64,000 bases of DNA from Macrotrachela quadricornifera (lineage: Eukaryota > Rotifera > Eurotatoria > Philodinida > Philodinidae). Below are positions 1 to 11,521 of the stretch, piece by piece. Made by a program: the position numbers and the translations under genes. The stretch is taken from positions 819,328 through 883,327 of the forward strand of contig JAJEKB010020847.1 of assembly GCA_022393335.1 (NCBI GenBank), given 5' to 3'. The notes under the pieces are model-generated. The model saw nothing but the letters and a program-made list of their open reading frames with translations. It was not told where the DNA came from and did no database searches. Position 1 is the first letter of the stretch. Every line of letters begins with the position of its first letter.

Positions 1-354
1 AGACGGTTTAACTTCAATATATAGAGGGAATCTATTCTAATGATTCGTAGATCATAAATGAACATTCTTGAGAATGAAGATGTAGATTTTTGAAGCTTAG
101 AGAAAAATGTTTATTATTATTTTAAAGAGTGTGAGTAAAGGAAAATAATATGAATTTGAATTTTTTATTGTAAAAGTTGTTTCATCAAATGGATTTGTGT
201 TACGATATTTTCTGTGTATATCGGATGGGTCATAAAAAATGGCGGTCTCAGTATTTTGGCTATATTTTTTTTTTCTTTTTGACCTTTAGAGCTGATTCTT
301 TTTTCAAAAGAGGTGCCGTCAAATTCTCTACAAAAATAAGATCAAACGTACTTC
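1..354. other. AT-rich sequence without a gene
   Basis: No supportable coding region, RNA gene or repeat boundary is seen here. The short open frames lack family motifs. The segment ends at the TA target site of the Tc1-like element that starts at 357. Confidence 0.6.
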
Positions 355-356
355 TA

Positions 357-2000
357 CAGTAGTGCTCAAAATTATAAGACCAGTCGACTAGATCAGTATT
401 CTCCTCTTGTGTCTCTCTCTCTAAAGAACATATTCTTCTGTAATTCATTCTCAAATTTAGATTTAGATTTGCTCTCTCAAAATATACTAAAAAGAGGTTC
501 AAGTGTCCCATAATTCATGCAAAAAGAAGATTTCGAAAAAAAAGTCGTCATTTTTGCCTGATCAAAATTATAAGACCACCGAACATTTCTAAGATTTTTT
601 CTTCAAGATTAGGGGCTCTTTTTTTTCAAAACTAGATTAATCGATGCAAAAAAATGTAAGCTATCCACTGATGAATAGTTTTTTGAAAAATTATGAAATT
701 TTATTTCAAAAGTCGAGTTGCAGGGTGTGTAAGGTCAGAACTTAGAAAGATCGGGATTTTCAAGCAAAAAGCTAAACCCAAAGCCATTAAAAAGCACACT
801 ACAAGAAAGAGCATGAAAAACTGCACCTAATGAAGCAGTCTTTAACCAGATTTGTCGAAAAATATCGTCTTTTAAAGAAACTGTCAAACACCTAACACAG
901 ATGGGAGAGCAAAATTGAAGCTTAAAAACAAAAATCAACAATAGAAAAGTTGCTTCATTTATTTTTCTTTTTAGTGCATCAGATAGAGCGAATGATTCTC
1001 TACATTCTACATGAAGCAGGTTTTGAAAATATCGATTCGCTGAAGAGCTAAATATGGTAACACAATTTTCGACAGAATTCTTTGAATGATAGAAAACAGT
1101 GCACTAACAACTTTATGATGTAAACCCTCACCAGATAGTCGATGACCTTTTTCTGGTTTTTCGGCACATTCAGTCTTATTTGACAATACAACCGAGGAAG
1201 TCAAAGTTGGATTATTTAGTGATGTCCATGAGAAACCGAAGAAAATATGAGGGAGCGGCTTTTCATAACACTCATAGAATTCTGTCGAAAATTGTGTTAC
1301 CATATTTAGCTCTTCAGCGAATCGATATTTTCAAAACCTGCTTCATGTAGAATGTAGAGAATCATTCGCTCTATCTGATGCACTAAAAAGAAAAATAAAT
1401 GAAGCAACTTTCCTATTGTTGATTTCTATTTTTAAGCTTCAATTCTGTTCTCCCATCTGTGTCAGGTGTTTGACAGTTTCTTTAAAAGGCGCTTTTTTTC
1501 GACAAATCTGGTTAAAGACTGCTTCATTAGGTACAGTTTTTCATGCTCTTTCTTGTAGTGTGCTTTTTAATGGCTTTGGGTTTAGCTTTTTGCTTGAAAA
1601 TCCCGATCTTTCTAAGTTCTGACCTTACACACCCTGCAACTCGACTTTTGAGATCAAATTTTATAATTTTTCAAAAATCTATTCATCAGTGGATAGCTTA
1701 CATTTTTCTGCATCGATTAATCTAGTTTTGACAAAAAAGAGTTCCAAATCTTATAGAAAAAATCTTAGAAATGTTCGGTGGTCTTATAATTTTGATCAGG
1801 CAAAAATGACGACTTTTTTTTCGAAATCTTCTTTTTGCATGAATTATGGGACACTTGAACCTCTTTTTAGTATTTTTTGAGAGAGCAAATCTAAATCTAA
1901 ATTTGAGAATGAATTACAGAAGAATATGTTCTTTAGAGAGAGATACACAAGAGGAGAATACTGATCTAGTCGACTGGTCTTATAGTTTTGAGCACTACTG
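357..2000. mobile_element. Tc1/mariner-like element made almost entirely of long inverted repeats
   Basis: Two arms, 357-1080 and 1277-2000, are inverted copies of each other, both 724 bp, around a 196-bp spacer (1081-1276). The outer end reads CAGTAGTGCTCAAAATTATA and is flanked on both sides by TA (355-356, 2001-2002), the Tc1/mariner target duplication. The motif CAAAATTATAAGACCA occurs at each outer end (from about 366) and again about 195 bp inward (562-578, mirrored near 1779-1797). This is the IR/DR layout of doubled transposase sites known from Tc3 and Sleeping Beauty. No intact transposase is present. The spacer has a weak transposase-like stretch with stops on the plus strand. It is a non-autonomous or decayed element; superfamily is inferred from ends and target site. 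Confidence 0.85.
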
Positions 2001-2178
2001 TATAGCATGTTAAGGAAAAAATTAAACGAAGATTATCCAACACATAGAAAGTACCCAACTTTCAAAGCTAGCAAATATCTCATGAATAGCTAGTGTTTGT
2101 ATTTATTTCTTTATCATCAATAACCTTTTGTTTTAAAAGCAACATATAATATAAGATACAGCGTGAAAAACTCGGTGT

Positions 2179-3155
2179 TGTCAAGAAAGCCGGAAAAAAT
2201 AAAATCGGAAAAAAATAAATCCGGAAAATCAAAAACCCGGTAAAGAAAAAATTCGGAAAAGAAAAAATCCGGAGAAGGAAAAATTGGGAAAAAATTTATT
2301 CGAAATTGATTCATCATAGAAGACACAACACATAGAAAGAGTGAGGGTGTGAGAGACAATGTGAGAAGAAGTTTATTTCTTTGAAGCTACCAGTAGTAAG
2401 AGTCTCGAGAAGCTCGGCGCGATCGATGTCGTCGTTATGGAAGCGAGTGTCCAAATTTTCGATTCGTTTCTGCATCGCCAATGTCTTCAGTGCTGTCTTT
2501 TTTGTGCATGTGCCTTGAGCTTGAGAGACTATTATCGAAAGATGACTTCTTCGCCTTGCAAGCAAGCGATGAACGCCCATGTGTTGGGATAAGTCTTATT
2601 CATACGCTTGTTGAAGTGATTGTTTTAGCCTGATTGAGAGAAGAAAGAATGCTTCTCATAAGAAGATTTCATAGAGACAAAAAGGAGGATTGCTCATCCT
2701 CAAAGTGATTAAGGGTGTGTCCGTTGAGGTCCGCCACGTTCCAAAAGTTCAACTTCATCTTCTTCATCTAGTAGTCTAGAAAGTAGACGATGCGATTGTC
2801 AATCGAATCGGATGCCTCCTCGACAATGTCGTCGAAATTGAGTTTGACTTGGCTGGGTAGAAGTAGAAGTGAAGCGATGAGTTTTTGAGAAGAGGAGCGG
2901 ATATCGGTGTTAGACTTGTAGACTGTGGCAAGCTCAAATGTCTGAATTCTTTGATGGACGACAGAAAAGAGCAAAGATAGCTCGAAAACGACCATACTCG
3001 TATTTGTCCTTCCATATGAAAGCTTTCGAGATGTTTTATTTCTTTTCCGAATTTTTTGTTTTCTGGATTTATTTTTTTCCAAATTTTTCATTTTCCTGAT
3101 TTTATTTTTCCGGATTTTTTCGTTTCCAGATTTTTATTTTCCGGATTTCTTGACA
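2179..3155. mobile_element. Foldback-type element with iterated terminal repeats
   Basis: Both ends start with TGTCAAGAAA (2179-2188; inverted at 3146-3155) and continue into inverted arrays of a degenerate 15-18 bp unit. The unit is like CCGGAAAAAATAAA at 2190-2290 and its reverse complement at 3020-3145. About 720 bp of higher-complexity DNA lies between. Two small minus-strand open frames there (2314-2580, 2768-3091) show no recognised domain. Tandemly iterated TIRs are the hallmark of foldback elements. No clear target duplication was found, so exact ends are uncertain. Confidence 0.65.
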
Positions 3156-3524
3156 TATTCAAAAACTCTACAATTTACAAACTAAGATTTATTTTAATTA
3201 TGTAATTTTTGTTTTCAAAAAAAGAAAAGAATCTCTGTGCCACTAATTTTCGTCATTGTGAAAAGCGATAGTACAGAACTTGGGGTGTTTTCGAACACAA
3301 GAAGTACACAAATAAAATACACTTTAGTTTGTAGATTGTAGAACGTTTCATGCTACACCTTATGGTATATGTTGTTTTCTTTGAATATAACACTTATTAG
3401 GTGATAAAAAGATAATATAAGAAAAAATGAATTCGTAGTATACTAAAATATAATCTTGTTCGTAGAGTCAAAAGTTGATCGCACAAATTTATTTTCATTT
3501 TGAGAATAAAAGGTGCATATATAA
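3156..3524. other. AT-rich spacer
   Basis: No gene, RNA or repeat boundary recognised between the foldback element and the TCTACGAGAAAGAG-family repeat end. Confidence 0.5.
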
Positions 3525-3588
3525 AACAAGCTAGCAAGCAAGCGAACAATTTATGTTTCTAAGACTCTTCTCTACGAGAAAGAGAAAC
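3525..3588. repeat. Solitary right end of the TCTACGAGAAAGAG repeat family
   Basis: This stretch matches the right ends of copies at 4020-4091, 16118-16193 and 23675-23748: an AAGCAAGC motif, then ATTTATGTTT and CTCTACGAGAAAGAGAA. It lies about 15 bp before the left end of a complete copy (3600), so an older copy was truncated or two copies sit head to tail. Confidence 0.6.
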
Positions 3589-3599
3589 GAATTAAATCA

Positions 3600-4091
3600 A
3601 ATAACGCTCGTCTGAAGACTCGCTCAGCTCTTTCTCGTAGAAATCGTGTTTCTAAACTATCGTCAAACTATTCCTTTACAAAATTAAAAATACCAAAGCC
3701 AGATTCAAGTTCCTGAACCCCAACTGCTTTCAACCAAACTTCATAAAAAACAAATGCTTTTTGTTAAAAATTTGTCGTTTGTTTAAAAAATTGATCTTCA
3801 AAAAATTTTTATGCAACTGACTTTAGATTCGAGTTCCTCAGTCCCGATTACCCTTCGGTCAACCCTTATAAAAAAGTTTTTTTTTGTAAAAAAGTGATCA
3901 TTTGTGTAAAAAAATGATCCTCAAAAAAATTTTGAAAAACTAACATCAGATTGGAGTTCCTCGACCCCAATTATCCTTTGGTTAAGTTTTAATGGATAAT
4001 ATTGATAAAAATTTTTTTTTGACTTTGTGCGGACATACAAGCAAGCAATCAGGCAATTTATGTTTGCAAGACTCTTCTCTACGAGAAAGAG
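3600..4091. mobile_element. Dispersed repeat, TCTACGAGAAAGAG family, copy A
   Basis: The left end (ATAACGCTCGTCTGAAGACT, then CTCTTTCTCGTAGAA) recurs at 15550 and 16589. The right end carries the inverted CTCTACGAGAAAGAG, so the ends share a short inverted repeat of about 15 bp. The interior has about three degenerate 115-120 bp tandem units, each starting near GAGTTCCTCGACCCC and followed by poly-T/poly-A runs (about 3705, 3830 and 3953). No coding capacity. The family could be a TIR element or another non-autonomous class; no target duplication was identified. Confidence 0.6.
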
Positions 4092-4099
4092 AATAAAAG

Positions 4100-4852
4100 C
4101 AGGGGCGTAGCCAAGGGGGGGGGGAGGAGGGGGCAAATGGGCCAATGCCCATTTCATTTTGAGGTTTGCCCATTGTAATTTTTCTTAGCAAATTTTTGCC
4201 CATTGAAATTTTAGATTTTCAGCATTGCCTTTTCTCTTTGAATTAGATAGTATCCGTATTTCTTTTCCTCCGTCTGAATCATTACATGCACTCTTTGTTT
4301 GTTCTTTCTGTGAAAAATTAAACAGAACAAAACAGAACAATAAAATGAGAAGTGCACAATTGTATGTATGTATGCATACTTGTTCTTTTTTTTCTTTCAT
4401 CTTTTCTTATAACACTGATACGGACGAAGAAACAAGATGATAAACTGGACGAGACAAGTTATAGTTCATCTTCTTCCGTCTATGTTTGTAAAAAAAGAAC
4501 ATGTATATATAAAATTGTGCACTTATCATTCTGTTGTTCTGTTTAAAAAAAATGCAAACACTAAGCTATGTCGAATGAAAAACGACACAGTACTTTATTT
4601 AACTACAATTTTTCATTTTTTTGTGATATTAGAACTATATTTCATTTTTTTGTAATATTAAAAGAACCATATTTCATTATTTTTTGTTGTTAAAAGAGCT
4701 ACACTTCATTATTTGATTTTTTACTTATCAATATATTTTTGCACGAAAATAGTTTTGGCCCATCTAAAAAAAATTTGCCCATTTTGCCCATAGTTTTTTT
4801 TTGACATATGAGAAGTTTGCCCATTGGTCTAAAAATCCTGGCTACGCCCCTG
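4100..4852. mobile_element. Non-autonomous hAT transposon with perfect 8-bp target duplication
   Basis: The ends are CAGGGGCGTAGCCAAGG and the inverted CCTGGCTACGCCCCTG, a classic hAT terminal motif. They are flanked by identical 8-bp duplications AATAAAAG at 4092-4099 and 4853-4860. The 753-bp interior has no transposase. The subterminal sequence is built from TTTGCCCATT repeats in both orientations (4128-4205 and 4758-4828). It inserted directly at the right end of repeat copy A. The exact duplication implies fairly recent mobility by a hAT transposase supplied from elsewhere. Confidence 0.92.
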
Positions 4853-4860
4853 AATAAAAG

Positions 4861-5030
4861 TAAAGATTTACTTTACCTATATTTTATAAAAAAAATAGAA
4901 ATTTCGTTATTTCTTTAACTTTATTTTTTAAATAAAGATTATCTTTATTCTTTATAAAATAAAGATAAATATTTTCATTACTTTATTCTTTATTATAACG
5001 AAACATAAAAATAAAGTAACATCCATAATA
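4861..5030. repeat. AT-rich dispersed repeat, copy 1
   Basis: The stretch around ATTATAACGAAACATAAA, with preceding CTTTATTTTTTAAATAAAGA and TATAAAATAAAGATA motifs, recurs at 40855-41275. The shared order and spacing mark a dispersed non-coding repeat, probably a MITE with CTTTATTTTT/AATAAAG inverted motifs. Ends are not fixed. Confidence 0.5.
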
Positions 5031-5409
5031 TAAAATTTACCATTGAATTGATTTCTCAACTTACTATATACTCAAAAAAATGATAAAGGTTGAAGGAAAA
5101 CAAATCTGATGAAAGCATTCAATCTGTTTGAAATTAAATAAACCCTACTTTAAATGCAACCAGTTGAATATCGACGGCCAGCACGACACCTGAACACTGA
5201 TGCCAGTTCACACATAAAAAACCAGCACTTTATCATTCTACAAAAATACTGACGACATATTCTCTACGATGGAATATCTGAATAAAAAAAAGATACAACC
5301 CCGCTTTTTGAAAATAGGCCACTTACCATCAATCCATTACATCAACCAATCTGTGAAAAACAAAATTAGATCTCCAAATACCTTGAAATTTAAATTATCA
5401 TAAATTATG
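5031..5409. other. Gene-free AT-rich DNA
   Basis: No coding or repeat signal beyond base composition. It leads into the tandem array that starts near 5410. Confidence 0.45.
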
Positions 5410-6355
5410 CGAGCTCCACGTCTATGTAGATCATAGGCTCCGATGATATCTATATGTTCTGACGTCTTATACTATGAATGTATATCTATTTATACACCCG
5501 ATTCCTACACTATGAAGGTATATACAGTTCCTCAAGTACGATAGTATAAATCTCTCAATAGCTACACAAGACCTATACTATAAAGAAATATATATATGCT
5601 CAAGCTCTATACTATGAACATATCCATATCTACTCAAGTCCTAAACTATGAATACATCGATATATCCTCAACCCCTATATCATGAAGGTATCTGTGCATT
5701 GTGGAGTACTATGTTATAAAGCTCTTCATATATACTGAACCCTACAGAATGAAGATATCTATGAACTCTCAAGTTCTATACCAACAGATGTGTATAGATC
5801 GTCAAATTGTACGGTATGAAGATATTTAAATGTACTGATATTTTCAACTATCAACACAATAATATATCGTCAAGTCCTCCACTATGCAGCGATTAATAGA
5901 TCTTCCAACTCCATACTATCACGTTCTCTATCAATACTGAACACATATTCTACTATGATATTTCTATACACTAAAGTCCTATACCATGAATGAATCTATA
6001 TATATCCAAGTGCTACGCTACGAATATATCTTTATATATTCAAGTCCAACCGTATACAGATATAATTACAAACTCAAGTACTACACCATAAAATTTTTAT
6101 TATACACTCACATTCTAAATCATGAACATTTTATTATGAATTCGAATTCTATACGATAAAGATTTTCTGATAAACTAAAGCCCAAAACTATAAATATTTT
6201 AATATACACTCCAATCCTCAACTCTAAACGTTTTACTATAAACTCTTATCCTAAACTATGAAGACTTTATGATAAACTCAAGTCTTAAGCCATAGAGATT
6301 TCATCATAAACTCATATCTTATACTATGAACGCTTTATGATAAACATATGAATAC
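5410..6355. repeat. Degenerate tandem array, unit about 40 bp
   Basis: Some 20-24 diverged units of about 36-45 bp carry the recurring phrases CTATACTATGAA, TATCTATATATA and CTCAAGTCCT. The 3' half (from about 6070) is a variant with ACTATAAA/TTTTATTATAAACTC phrases. The units have drifted well apart, so this is an old minisatellite. No open frame of note. Confidence 0.8.
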
Positions 6356-6357
6356 TC

Positions 6358-6452
6358 AATTTTGAAGAAATAATAGATTTTGTGTAGTTTTTGGTGAAAA
6401 TGTTAATTTTATTCATTTTTATAATTTTTTGGAATTTTCGATCTTATACGAT
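6358..6452. repeat. Half copy of a palindromic MITE
   Basis: This 95-bp stretch, ending in GATCTTATACGATCA, is the inverted copy of 6744-6838. It is a second, truncated representative of the palindromic element described at 6694-6877. Confidence 0.65.
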
Positions 6453-6693
6453 CACCCTCAACATACCACGACCTTTTCAAACTAGATGTTACAATACATA
6501 AAACAAAAACAAAATGAACTAGACAAACATAAACATGAAAAATTATAGTTGAAACATCATTAACATTAACATCATAATCATTGACTTCATTATTTGGTGT
6601 TTTCTCAATATTTGAATGTTATTAATCAAATCCAATACCAATATACGTGTAATATATCACTCAAGTTATTGTGTACTACTTTTATATAATAAT

Positions 6694-6877
6694 GTATGAC
6701 AGTTATAGATTCTTGAGATTTTTATAATGGTAAAATGTTGAAAATGATCGTATAAGATCGAAAATTTCAAAAAATTATAAAAATGAATAAAATTAAAATT
6801 TTTACCAAAAACTACACAAAATCTATTATTTTTTCAAAATTTATTATAAAAATCTCAAGAATCTATAACTTTCATAC
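6694..6877. mobile_element. Short palindromic MITE
   Basis: The ends are GTTATAGATTCTTGAGATTT and its inverse AAATCTCAAGAATCTATAAC. The interior includes the right arm that pairs with 6358-6452. The whole is under 190 bp, AT-rich and non-coding. The superfamily cannot be assigned. Confidence 0.6.
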
Positions 6878-6879
6878 AT

Positions 6880-7205
6880 GAATACTCGTTTACCTTTACT
6901 GAATAACACCAAACAATGAAAAAAAATTCTACCTGAGGATAATATGTTCATAAGTCAGCGTTTGAAGACTAGTTTACTTCATTGAATAGCGCCGAGATAC
7001 GAAAAATAACCTAACTCATAGTAATGCGTTGATAATTCAACACACAAGTACTCGTATGCTGTTAGTAAATAATGCTCAAGTACGATAAATATCCTAACTC
7101 AAGATAACATGTTCATAATTGAAAGCAAGAATACTTGTTTACTTATAGTGAATAATGCAAAATAATGAAAAAAAAATAACTGAACGAGCGTGTTCATCAT
7201 AGCGC
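6880..7205. repeat. Tandem repeat, unit about 92 bp
   Basis: About 3.5 diverged units carry the same order of phrases: GAATACTCGTTTAC, TGAATAA, AACAATGAAAAA, CTAACTCA and ATGTTCATAA. Non-coding. It directly follows the palindromic MITE. Confidence 0.65.
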
Positions 7206-9514
7206 TCATAAATATGCGTTAAGATTTCGTGGAAACGGTGGAATAACGGTACTCTATCATGAAAACACTGTTTTTACCAACTTTTAACGGATACTACAAA
7301 AAATAAAGTAGAAAAGTAACTCGCAGTAGTAATCGTCCAAAAGAGTAAAGATTATGCATAGCTACTAAATGATGTTAAGCTGAGACGGATTACATTTTTT
7401 GTATATTGTTATTTCTAACTTAGCTTACTAAAATGTAACTAATTTTTGAACTTATATATGCACAAAAAGAACTATTTTGTCTGACTAAACAAAAATTGAT
7501 GCATTTTCTAACTTCTTCTCAGTTTATCAAGACACAATAGTAATTATTTTCTATGACAATAAAATTCAATATGATAGGATAAGACTTTACAAATGAACCA
7601 TCTTAATTTTTTGGCTCCAGCTATATGTAAATCTAGATTTAATCATGAAATAACTCAATAATGTCTGTAAAATTGACATCTATAGTAATGCAAGTACACT
7701 TGCCATCTTATCATTGAATTATTATCAATTTTTATTGATCAAGGTATCAACCAATCGGATGAATCTCTTAATGGCTAATGTTACGACAAAATTTTGAGAG
7801 TAAGTTTCTAATGTGATTTTGACTTGTAAAAGCACCATTTGCTAGCAAAAATTGTTCTGTGTTAATCTATCGCAGTCGACCCTTCTGATTTTCCCTCCTC
7901 AGAGAACATAAAAACTTTCTAGAAACTCCTCCTAGGCAATATAATTTTGGGTCACTTCGATATGTCTCTACACAAAAAAGAACGGTTATACTGATTTTGA
8001 AACTATATTTATCACTAAAAATCGATATAATTCAATGATCATCTTTGTTTTCTATCGGTTAGGAAAAATCTCAGGAACTTATGTTGTTCTAATCGGAAAT
8101 AATTCGAAATATATTTGACTTCCTTGACTTCTCACGTCAATATTGCTATTATATTGAGAGGAGATAATTATATGGGTATATTCCAACAGTTAAGAGTCGA
8201 AAAATATAAGATGCATTTGTAAGTGGTCATCAAAAGAGATAAGCGACTTTGAAAAATCGACCAGAAAATCATAAAAAAAGTATTGGACCTGACTAAGTTG
8301 AAATTTCCTTCAGATAACTATACCTCTAGGCGAGAATATTATTTCATTTAAGAAAAAATCTCAGTGTTGTTATTCGTTATCTTTAAGTGAACCGAATGAA
8401 CATTATATATATATGATTGAATAAAACAATTATTTCTGCCAAATCATGTGTATGTAAGGCGAATTGTTGTTATTCTAAACTTATAAACTATAAATCGTCT
8501 CTCTTATTTGATTTCAAACCGAACACATGGGCACGCTAAAGTATAGATATAAAAATAACGTTGATCATCTTACTCAACATTTCTTATTAACGAATAAATG
8601 TGATGATGGTACCATTTTCTGCTCGACATGCGGTTACTGTAATTATACTTATGGTAAAAATTGAAACTCTGTGAGATTAGAAATGCAACTGCAAATGAAA
8701 CCTAGTGTTTTACAACATCCTTTCTAACCATTTAATATCAGATAATTGTTGATATGTTGGCTCAAATGGTGAGTAGAAGTGTTAATAATCTTACGTCACC
8801 ATTAATTCAAAACTATCAACAGAAAAATATACTAGATAATTAATCAAAGAATTTCATCAAGCTTTATTATTTTATCTGTTATAATAATATCAAATACAAT
8901 GAAAAAATATTTTTTTAAGTTGTTCATATTCATAGTCATTTAACTTTCTTAATATGAACAAAGAGAAATGACGTAAAACAATGCCCAACAAAAGTAATTT
9001 AATTTAATATGTCTACATCAATAATGACGTCCTCTTTTTGTTCGTTGACGAGGAACAGCATGTGATTTTGCATCAACCAAACAAGTTTTGTTAGTTTAAA
9101 AACTATGAACTTTTATTTTCAATATTTAAAATTAAATTAGTATGAATTAATCAATCATTTCTCAGTTGAAGCTTTTTCATCTCATCAGTGTTAATTGCTC
9201 AGCAGAAAATATACATTCCACTTTTTTATTGAACTAGAATAACTTATAACAAGATGAACCGAAATGATTTAAAGTTCAGTTATTAAAATAGTATTTACAA
9301 TTTTTATACTCATTGAACTATTTGCTTCTAGCTTATCGTAATAACTCCATTCAGTTATAAAATAATAATAACTTATGATTGGATTATATCATTACGATCA
9401 ATTGTTCTGTAACGAGTTGTTCTCGTATCCGATAAAAAGCTACATTCAGGATAACATATCCCGCTACAGAAGATTATATATTCTTCTCATAAAAGTCGGA
9501 ACAATACGTTTGCT
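7206..9514. other. Gene-free region of 2.3 kb
   Basis: No open frame with a recognisable family, RNA gene or clear repeat boundary. A short plus-strand stretch near 8580-8660 reads as a cysteine-rich peptide (CDDG...CSTCGYC) but is closed by stops and is too short to assign. Confidence 0.4.
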
Positions 9515-10345
9515 AAGAAATAACGTACAATAATAAACACTTTTTATGCAAGCGTAGAATAATATACCCCTATACATTAAATAATAAACTCTTTTCATCT
9601 AAGCGTATAATAATGTACCCCTACATATAAAATAATAAACCGTTTTCATGTAAACGTATAATAATGTACCCCTACACATTGAATAATAAACCCTTTTTTA
9701 TGTAAGCGTAGAATAATCTATCGTACATATTGATTAATAAACCCTTTTTATGTAAGCATAGAATAATCTACCCTACACATTGAATAGTGAATCCTTCTTT
9801 ATGTAAACGTAGAATAATATACCCCTACACAATGAATGACAAACCTTTTTCATGTAAAAGTAGAATAATCTACCCTACATATGGAATAATGAGCCCTTCT
9901 ATATGTAAACGTAGAACAATATACCCCTACATGTCGATTAATAAACCCTTTTTTATGTAAACGTAGAATAATCTACCCCAATACATTGAATAATAAACCC
10001 TTTTATTAAGCGTAGAATAATCTCCTTCTACAAATTAAATAATAAACCATTTTTTTATGTAAGAGTAAAATAATCTACGCTACATGTCGATTAATANNNN
10101 NNNNNNAGCGTAGAATAATGTACCCCTACACAATGAATAATAAATCCTTTTTTATGTAAGAGTAGAATAATATACCCTACATAATGAATAATGAACCCTT
10201 CCATATGTAAACGTAGAATAATATACGCTTATACGTAGAATAAAAAACCTTTCTCATAAGACTACGGAATAATGCACATCTATGCGTAGAATAATAAACC
10301 GTTTTCTTGTAAACGTAGAATAATCTTCGCTTACATAGTAATCAT
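9515..10345. repeat. Tandem array, unit about 51 bp, interrupted by an assembly gap
   Basis: About 16 units, each close to the phrase order AATAATAAACCC, TTTTTATGTAAGCG, TAGAATAATCTACCCCTAC. Unit starts near 9553, 9603, 9652, 9706, 9757 and 9807 show a period of about 51 bp. Units are far more alike than in the 5410-6355 array, so this satellite is younger or homogenised. The ten Ns fall inside it, so true copy number is unknown. Confidence 0.88.
10097..10106. other. Assembly gap (10 N)
   Basis: Ten ambiguous bases inside the 51-bp satellite. Such a fixed-length gap usually marks a join where array length could not be resolved. Confidence 0.95.
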
Positions 10346-11088
10346 AAACGCTTGTTATTTTCATATACCCTCACTTTCACAAATCCATCGAGTCGTAAAC
10401 CCGTAAAGGGTTTAGGAGACTGTGATAAACCTTTTTGGGGTTGATGGAGAATTGTAGATAGGGCAAGCGTTTTATATTCTACGTTATTTTTTTACAGTGT
10501 TGCACCATTCATTTTTGTAGAGAGTTATAACAGATAAAAAATGGTTCTAGAAATTTAGAATGGTTCTATCTCACACCACACTTTTCGTATGAAGAACTTC
10601 CTCCACAAAAATGGTTCTAGAGCAAGTTACTTGAACCTTTTGGATTGGCTCACTTATTCGTAACATCTGATATAATTTGCTATTGGATCCCTGATTTCTT
10701 CAATACCCATGCTTATCTTTTTCAAATACTGAATTTCGAATTAAATTGTATGTTGCGCTAAGTATGCAGAACTCAGAGAGCTTTACTATACGCTTTGATT
10801 ATGGCACAATGACACGAAGTTACACTAAAATTGTCTTAATCTCATAGGTTTCATATGAAAACTCCTCAAGACTTCTCAGCAGAAAGATTCGCAGTGTCTC
10901 TCTTTAATTTATTGTTGACAGATAGAGATTCATAGCATTTCATATAGACACAAGGATTAACATAGAAATTAAGAATTAGATAAATAACAAAACGAGCTAA
11001 GTATATAAATAAGATGTCAGTCCCAAACATCCCGAGTTACTGACAGATGCAATATATCAAATATAGCAACGCAGGTTATAATAGATAT
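10346..11088. other. Gene-free DNA
   Basis: No coding region recognised. A GC-richer hairpin-like stretch (GTAAACCCGTAAAGGGTTTA, near 10395-10415) and low-complexity AT DNA lead into a 20-bp minisatellite. Confidence 0.4.
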
Positions 11089-11520
11089 AAGGGATTAGAT
11101 ATAAAAGACGTTTAGAGAGGAGTACGAGGGTAAATATAGAATAAGTTGGTAAGCAAAAGAAATAAGAAGGTCAGACATAGAATTAAATGGTTAGATATAT
11201 GAATAAGGGTTAACCTTATATGCTTAGTCCTTCTTCCTATATCGAACCAATTAAGTCCATTCTTAATCCATTACCTCAATGCTTAGTTCCGTCATTCTGC
11301 TCTAAACCACCTGTTTCAAAATATAACCCTTTGTTTGTCTCCTTCATCCATTATTTTTATTCTTAATCTTTTAATACCATTCGTAACCTTTTATTTCTAT
11401 ATCTAAACTTGTATTTTTATAGAGATAGGAGGGTAGATATAGCATTAAGTTGCTAAAGATAGACATAAAAGCTTAAGCATAGATATAAGGCATTAAGGGT
11501 AGGATTAACGAGTTAAGCAT
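11089..11520. repeat. TTAAG/AGATATA minisatellite, first block, with an inverted segment
   Basis: Degenerate units of about 20 bp (like TTAGATATAGAAATAAGG) run on the plus strand at about 11089-11215 and 11424-11520. Between about 11216 and 11423 the same phrases appear as the reverse complement (CCTTATTTCTATATCTAA-like). Part of the array is therefore inverted. It continues after the insertion at 11522-12058. Confidence 0.6.
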
Positions 11521-11521
11521 A

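Noticed and set aside
1007..1303. 98-aa minus-strand open frame in the Tc1-like element as a gene
   Set aside because: It spans the spacer and both arm edges with no transposase motif on that strand; a weak transposase-like trace is on the plus strand but has stops.
2768..3091. 107-aa minus-strand frame inside the foldback element as a host gene
   Set aside because: It runs into the iterated terminal repeat, has no recognised domain and no sign of exons nearby.
5410..6355. Possible coding repeat protein
   Set aside because: No frame stays open over several units and units vary in length by non-multiples of three.
9515..10345. Possible CRISPR-like array
   Set aside because: Units are contiguous and diverged, with no unique spacers between constant repeats; the setting is eukaryotic. 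It is a satellite.
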